A stretch of DNA of 64,000 nt from Propionibacteriaceae bacterium (lineage in GTDB: Bacteria > Actinomycetota > Actinomycetes > Propionibacteriales > Propionibacteriaceae), in assembly GCA_027492675.1 (NCBI GenBank), contig JAPUEI010000029.1, positions 1 through 64,000 of the forward strand, in the 5' to 3' direction. The position numbers and the translations under genes are program-made. The notes under the pieces were generated by a model. The model saw only the letters and a list, made by a program, of their open reading frames with translations. It was not told the origin of the DNA and searched no databases. This document shows, piece after piece, positions 59,540 to 64,000 of the stretch (within the stretch, counting starts at the first letter, position 1; the number at the start of each line of letters is the position of its first letter).

Positions 59540-61403
59540 CTGCCTTCACCGCCTCATCGAGCTCCATGCCACGCGCGACCACATCGCGGTACGCGGCTGA
59601 CTGCGCGAGCAGCTCCTCGTGAGTTCCGGTCGCGACGACCTTCCCGTCCGCGACCAGCGCGACGTCGTCGGCGTGCCGCAGCCAGAGCGGGGAGACCGTC
59701 GTCACCAGTGTCGTACGGCCTCGTCGTCGCTCCTCGACCCGGGCCGCGATCCGCGTCTCGGTGTGGGCGTCGACGGCCGACGTGGGCTCGACAAGAACCA
59801 GCACAGGCGGATCAACGAGCAAGGCGCGCGCGAGCACCACACGCTGCCGCTGCCCGCCCGACAGCCCGCGGCCGCGCTCCTCGACCTCACCTTGCCAGCC
59901 GTCGGGCAACGCGTCGTACACGTCCTCGGCGCAGGCAGCACGCAACGCGTCCTCGGCCGCCTCGCGCGACGCCGTGCCTCGCGGGTCGACGTTGCGCTGC
60001 AGCGAGCCGCCGAACAGCAGCGCGGAGGTGTCGCTGACCAGCACGTGACGTCGTACGTCGGCGATTCGGAACGCGGAGAGGTCCGTGCCGTCGAGGGTCA
60101 CGCCCCACAGCCCGTGTGAGACCTCGGCGTCCTTGGCCGCGATGGCGGCGCGCTCGGCCATCCGGCGCTCACGCTCCTTGCGGGCCGCGCGGCCCTTGAG
60201 CTCGTCGTCGGACACGTCCTCGGGCGGCGCCTCGCTGCGCGGCAGGTAGCGGCCGAGCCGGTCGGCAAGAGCGGCGGTCTCGTCCGGCACCGCGGACACC
60301 AGCGCAGTGAGGTGGCCCGCCCGTACGACAAGGCCCGACGCGTCGTCGACCAGATCACCTTCGACGACGTCGGCCGGATGTTCGGGCTCCTGCCACGGCG
60401 GCGTCAGCGACAGCAGCGTGATCGCCTTGCGGGCTGACACCAGCCCGGTCGCCCAGCGTTGGACGCACTCGAAGAACGTCTGGATCGGCCACAGCAGGAA
60501 CACCGCGTAACCGAAGAAGCTCACCAGCTGGCCAATGGTGAGCCGCCCGGCAGCCATCTCGTGCACGCCCTGCCACGTCAGCACGACGAGCATCAGACCC
60601 GCGAACAGCACCGACAGCGCCTGCACTCCCGCCTGCCAGGTGCCGGTCGCCACGCCCGCCTGGCGGGTGAGCTGCGACTGGGCGGCGTACGAGCTGCCGA
60701 ACGTCTCCTCGCCGCCGATGCCGCGCAGGATCCGCAGCCCGGAGACGATGTCGGTGACGCGGCTGGTGAGGTCGCTCGACCGCTTCCTCTCGACCTGCTG
60801 CGCGTGGTGGAGCGGCCGGAGCAGGAACGTGCTGGAGGCGACCAACAGCGGCGACGCGATGAGCACGATGATGCCCAGCTTCGGCGAGGTGTTGATCATG
60901 ATGACGACGAGCAGGGCGAACGCGCCGAAGGCCGCGACAGCGCGCTGCGTGACCTCGAGCACGGCCCCGAAGACGTCGGAGTCGCCCGAGCTGACGCTCA
61001 GCACCTCACCGGTCGGCGTGCGGCGAGGCAGCACGTGCCCGAGCTCGACAACCTTGGCGACGACGAGCTCCATCGTGCCGTACAGGGTCACCAGCCAGGC
61101 GCGCACGACGTACGTATGCCACAGGATCCCCATCGCCGTGCCGAAGCCGATCGCGACGAACAGGAACACACACCACGCCACGGTCGAGCCGAGGTCTCCC
61201 GCCAGGATGCCGCCGTCGATGGCCCGCCCCACCGCGTACGGCGACAGGGCCGGCGGCAGGAACCAGCACAGCCCGCTGAGCGCGCCGAGCGCCATCAGGC
61301 CGGGCTGGACGCGCATCAACCAGACGATGAAGCGCGCCGGGGAGCGGGTGTCGACGGGAATGCGTTCAGCGCGTACTCGAAGGCGGGGAGGGAAGTCGAT
61401 CAT
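59532..61403 (-). CDS. ABC exporter subunit with dead Walker motifs, intact signature
   Basis: A 623-residue half-transporter with six membrane helices and an ATPase domain. At the Walker A position the sequence is LTALVSAVPDETAALADRLG: no GxxGxGK(S/T) lysine. Walker B reads VLVLVEPTSAVD, with the magnesium-binding Asp replaced by Val. The signature LSGGQRQRVVLARAL is intact. An insertion rich in Lys/Arg/Glu (ELKGRAARKERERRMAERAA) lies between them. It cannot bind ATP normally by itself and must pair with the downstream subunit. Start ATG 61403. Confidence 0.92.
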   Translation of the reverse strand: MIDFPPRLRVRAERIPVDTRSPARFIVWLMRVQPGLMALGALSGLCWFLPPALSPYAVGRAIDGGILAGDLGSTVAWCVFLFVAIGFGTAMGILWHTYVVRAWLVTLYGTMELVVAKVVELGHVLPRRTPTGEVLSVSSGDSDVFGAVLEVTQRAVAAFGAFALLVVIMINTSPKLGIIVLIASPLLVASSTFLLRPLHHAQQVERKRSSDLTSRVTDIVSGLRILRGIGGEETFGSSYAAQSQLTRQAGVATGTWQAGVQALSVLFAGLMLVVLTWQGVHEMAAGRLTIGQLVSFFGYAVFLLWPIQTFFECVQRWATGLVSARKAITLLSLTPPWQEPEHPADVVEGDLVDDASGLVVRAGHLTALVSAVPDETAALADRLGRYLPRSEAPPEDVSDDELKGRAARKERERRMAERAAIAAKDAEVSHGLWGVTLDGTDLSAFRIADVRRHVLVSDTSALLFGGSLQRNVDPRGTASREAAEDALRAACAEDVYDALPDGWQGEVEERGRGLSGGQRQRVVLARALLVDPPVLVLVEPTSAVDAHTETRIAARVEERRRGRTTLVTTVSPLWLRHADDVALVADGKVVATGTHEELLAQSAAYRDVVARGMELDEAVKAGV

Positions 61404-61485
61404 GGCTCTCGCCACACTATGTGCCGCCTGTGACACTCGCCAAAGGAGTTTCCGCCACGCATCCCCGTTGGTCCATCCCGGCTTG

Positions 61486-62034
61486 TCAGCCCACGAACAC
61501 GTCGGCCGCGGCCACGACCGCCCCGGACAGACCGGGCAGCCTCGTGTACTGCGCCTGCATGTTGATCATCTCGATGGCCTGCTGCGGCGAGTATCCGACG
61601 CCCCACTGCGACATGTCCTCGGTCGTGTGGGCATCACCCACCAAGGTCATGGGGAAGCCCCGGTACATCCCGCCGTAGAACGTGCTCCGGATGCACGCGT
61701 CCGACTGGGCCCCGCACAGGACGATGCTCTTTGCCGCGACGTCGGCCAGCCGCTCGGCCAGGTCTGTCTCGGCGAAGGAGTCCCCGTACGCCTTCTCCAC
61801 GATCGGCTCGTCCTTGGCCGGTACGAGCTCGGGCACGATCTGCCACTCGGGTGTCCCCAGCACCAGATCCTCCGCGTGGTGACGCACCCAGATGACCGGG
61901 ACCCCGGTCGCGCGCGCACGCTCCACCAGCCCGCGGATCCGCTCGATGACCTCCGGCGCGTCGATGCTCGCCGCCATCACCGACACCTGCACGTCCACCA
62001 CGACGAGCGCCTGCTTTGTTGTGTTCTCAGCCAT
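61486..62034 (-). CDS. Isochorismatase-family cysteine hydrolase
   Basis: A 182-residue protein with the isochorismatase-like triad: Asp in LVVVDVQVSV, Lys in VEKAYGDSF, and Cys in GAQSDACIRSTF. The family includes nicotinamidase, N-carbamoylsarcosine amidase and true isochorismatases. The cis-peptide and GAQSDxC pattern are typical of the wider hydrolase group; exact substrate unknown. The start is the ATG at 62034. Confidence 0.88.
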   Translation of the reverse strand: MAENTTKQALVVVDVQVSVMAASIDAPEVIERIRGLVERARATGVPVIWVRHHAEDLVLGTPEWQIVPELVPAKDEPIVEKAYGDSFAETDLAERLADVAAKSIVLCGAQSDACIRSTFYGGMYRGFPMTLVGDAHTTEDMSQWGVGYSPQQAIEMINMQAQYTRLPGLSGAVVAAADVFVG

Positions 62035-62218
62035 GGCTGCAACCTAACCGCCCCCACTGACAGAACCCGTTCCGCCAGCCGGTGCAGCGAAAATCATTGG
62101 CCCTGCCACAGCCTCGTACAGCACGATCGACCTCGCGATGGGGAGCAGCCTCACCGATGTCTCGGAAGGGGTCCTGCGTGTTCGAACCATCGCGCCTGCG
62201 CTGTCACGCACCGGCATA

Positions 62219-62252
62219 AAGGTCTCAAAAACCTCTGAGGTTCGAATCCTCA
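62219..62252 (+). other. tRNA-like fragment
   Basis: AGGT-CTCAAAA-ACCT looks like an anticodon arm (anticodon CAA) and TGAGG-TTCGAAT-CCTCA is a canonical T-arm, but only one base lies between them and no acceptor or D-arm can be paired. It is probably a decayed tRNA or recombination remnant, or coincidence. The rest of the 355-bp gap (62035-62389) shows nothing else I can name. Confidence 0.3.
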
Positions 62253-62389
62253 CACTGCGTCGCCGGCGGGACATCAGCGTCGACGAGGACCCTGCGGGTC
62301 GACCACGAAACGTGGGGCGGCCCCCGTCCGCGCCGACCGTCCCGCCGGCGATGCAGACACACTCACCACCCATCGAAGGAGTACGTCCC

Positions 62390-63058
62390 ATGTTCACCAT
62401 CACCGTCGCGCCCGGATTCGCGGCCGTACGGTACGCGAAGGGCGCGTTCGTCGCCGTACTGCCGGCTGGTCGCCACACCACCCGACTCCGCTTCAACCAC
62501 AGGCTCGTGGACGTTCGCGAGCGGCTGCTGCCGTTGGCGCTCCAGGAGATCCCTGCCGCCGACGGGATCCCGGTGCGCGTCGCGGCCACCCTTCGCGTCG
62601 CGATCGTCGACCCGCGGCTGTTCCTCGAGGCTGCCCAGGACGCGTTCGCGATGGTGTACCTGAGCACCCAGGTTGCGCTGCGTGAGGGACTCGCAGGACT
62701 CACGGCCGCCGAGCTCACCGCGCGCGGAGCGATGCTGCCGATCGCCGACATCACCGCACGTGTGCAAGGGGCGGCGACGCTCGTCGGCGTGGCGGTGCTC
62801 GAGGCCGTCATCAAGGACGTCGTGTTGCCCGTCGAACTGCGGCTCGCCGCGATGGAGCTCGCCACTGCGCAGCACCGAGCGGCGGTCGTGCTGGAGCAGG
62901 CTCGCGCCGAGACGGCCGCGCTGAGGTCCATGGCCAACGCGGCGAAGATGCTCGACGAGCACCCGGCGCTGGCGAGGCTGCGGCTCGTACAGGCGGCAGG
63001 CCCCGGCGCGCGGGTGGTGCTCCAGCTCGGGAACGGCCCGGCGGAGACGTCCGACTAG
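62390..63058 (+). CDS. Slipin / SPFH-domain protein
   Basis: A 222-residue protein of the stomatin/prohibitin/flotillin (SPFH) family: VDVRERLLPLALQEIPAADGIPVRVAATLRVAIVDPRLFLEA, then YLSTQVALREGLAGLTAAELTARG. Slipins normally have an N-terminal membrane anchor; here the frame starts directly with the SPFH domain, so membrane association is doubtful. The start is the ATG at 62390 with AAGGAG eight bases upstream. Role unknown, possibly membrane microdomain scaffolding. Confidence 0.82.
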   Translation: MFTITVAPGFAAVRYAKGAFVAVLPAGRHTTRLRFNHRLVDVRERLLPLALQEIPAADGIPVRVAATLRVAIVDPRLFLEAAQDAFAMVYLSTQVALREGLAGLTAAELTARGAMLPIADITARVQGAATLVGVAVLEAVIKDVVLPVELRLAAMELATAQHRAAVVLEQARAETAALRSMANAAKMLDEHPALARLRLVQAAGPGARVVLQLGNGPAETSD

Positions 63059-63074
63059 CCCACGCGTCACATCG

Positions 63075-63129
63075 GTACAGCCAACGGCTCCGAACTGCGG
63101 AAACGCGGTCCGCGAGCCGTTGGCTGTAC
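63075..63129. repeat. Perfect 16-bp inverted repeat GTACAGCCAACGGCTC
   Basis: GTACAGCCAACGGCTC (63075-63090) and its exact complement (63114-63129) flank a 23-base spacer in the gap between the slipin and ligase genes. The right arm matches 31557-31575. It may be a terminator or a member of a dispersed repeat family. Confidence 0.75.
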
Positions 63130-63179
63130 GTGTTTGATGGTCACTGGGATCTGTCGGAGGTCGATGTCAGGATCACTCC

Positions 63180-64000
63180 ATGGAGCTCGCAACCCTCGTC
63201 GCCGCGTCGGCCGAAGTGGCCGCGACACGCTCGCGCACGGCCAAGGTCGACGCGCTCGCGCGGTTGCTGCAGCTGGCGGCAGCGTCCAGCCGACGAGATG
63301 TCGCCCTGACGGCGGCGTTCATGTCGGGACGAGTTCCTCACGGACGACTCGGCGTCGGCTACCGCACGATCTCCTCGCTCCCGCCGGCCGCGGAGAGGCC
63401 GTCCTTGACCCTCGCCGACGTCGACGATGCCTTCACCACGCTGGCGATGGCGGCCGGGGCGGGGTCCGCGTCCCGACGCCGGGACGCGCTCGATGCTCTG
63501 TTCTCCTCCGCGACGGCGACCGAGCGCGACTTCCTGGCCGGGCTCGTCACGGGGGAGGTGCGGCAGGGCGCGCTCGACGGCGTCATGCAGCTGGCCGTCG
63601 CGCAGGCGGCAGACGTCCCGCTTGAGTCCGTACGACGTGCCGCCATGCTGGCCGGCCGACTCGACGCGGTGGCGCCGGTGGCGCTTCTGGACGGACTAGC
63701 AGGACTCGAGGCGATCACCCTGGAGGTGCTCCGGCCGATCGCTCCGATGTTGGCGGCGTCCGCCCCGTCTGTGGCCGACGCCGACTGCGACGGGCGGGCC
63801 GTGGTCCGTGGAGCGGAAGCTGGACGGCATCCGCATCCAGGCCCACAAGGTGGGATCCGAGGTGCGGGTGTTCACGCGCTCGCTGGACGACATCACCGAT
63901 CGGCTCCCGGAGGTCGTCGAGGTGGTCGCCGCGCTGCCCGCAGACGAGCTCGTGCTCGACGGCGAGGCCATCGCCCTGTTCCCCGATGGGCGGCCCCAAC
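63180..64000 (+). pseudogene. ATP-dependent DNA ligase, frameshifted and cut by the window end
   Basis: An ATG at 63180 opens a frame coding for the N-terminal DNA-binding domain of an ATP-dependent ligase (LigB-like; LATLVAASAEVAATRSRTAKV, then RDFLAGLVTGEVRQGALDGV). After PSVADA the adenylation motif [16 protein letters not shown], with the nucleotidyl-accepting lysine in KLDG, continues in another frame; the join is at about 63780-63787 (a two-base loss or one-base gain would restore SVADA(L)[15 protein letters not shown]). Motif III ([11 protein letters not shown]) is also present in that second frame. The gene runs past position 64000. Either a real frameshift or a sequencing error. Confidence 0.8.

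Noticed and set aside
62219-62252. A selenocysteine tRNA
   Set aside because: The loop CTCAAAA places CAA, not TCA, at the anticodon, and the long acceptor and variable arm of tRNA-Sec are missing.

Overview
This window is high-GC chromosomal DNA from an actinomycete (Actinomycetota). Supporting signs are the MSMEG_4193-type phosphatase / DUF3090 / SCO1664 gene trio, a tRNA-adenosine-deaminase-associated acidic protein next to tadA, LytR-CpsA-Psr and LytR_C cell-envelope proteins, WXG100/YbaB-type secretion clusters, GTP-dependent PEP carboxykinase, and many genes that seem to be transcribed without a leader (TANNNT, six bases, then ATG or GTG). A 1454-residue 2-hydroxyacyl-CoA dehydratase activase, known mainly from anaerobes and facultative anaerobes, hints at the Propionibacteriales. 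That placement is an inference. No phage, transposase or CRISPR array is visible.

Layout. 0.2-6.7 kb: a 2H phosphoesterase, a K+ channel, a YwiC-like membrane protein, an ECF sigma factor coupled to a membrane Gmad2 protein, a DUF4031-HD fusion and a HerA-like ATPase. 6.8-15.5 kb: GH51 arabinofuranosidase, a conserved small protein plus a LytR_C protein, a K+/H+ antiporter, adenosine deaminase plus an alpha/beta hydrolase, a PQ-loop transporter, and a divergent TetR/MFS pair. 15.5-22.5 kb: a 22-bp repeat array, the giant activase, tRNA-Ser(CGA), tadA with its partner, and upp. 22.6-26.2 kb: a NahK-like sugar 1-kinase with a nucleotidyltransferase, a SnoaL-like protein, and menB. 26.2-31.5 kb: a first secretion cluster (YbaB-like, WXG100-like, a 985-residue effector-like protein) and a GDPD. 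31.6-41.7 kb: M3 peptidase, the SCO1664/DUF3090/phosphatase trio headed by a sigma factor fused to its zinc-finger domain, TetR, and a MoxR/VWA pair. 41.7-48 kb: a second 22-bp repeat array, an HxlR-controlled redox pair, a CsoR-box membrane protein, a lipoprotein/secreted pair, GH20 and a quinone reductase. 48.1-50.3 kb: a second secretion cluster ending in a deaminase-fold toxin candidate and a SUKH-3-like immunity candidate. 50.5-64 kb: tRNA-Arg, pckG, tRNA-Ser(GCT), an LCP protein, tRNA-Ser(TGA), a quinone reductase, MFS, a heterodimeric ABC exporter with one dead ATP site, isochorismatase, slipin, and a frameshifted ATP-dependent DNA ligase cut by the window edge.

Two things stand out. 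The first is the five-gene overlapping operon at 48142-50255. It reads as a type VII-linked polymorphic toxin system whose carrier domain and deaminase domain are separate, overlapping genes. The second is the unusual richness in small intergenic repeats: 22-bp tandem arrays at two loci 26 kb apart, a 75-bp palindromic element in two inverted copies that each contain the stop codon of a neighbouring gene, and several motifs of about 20 bp arranged as inverted pairs. None of these codes for protein and none looks like a known mobile element.
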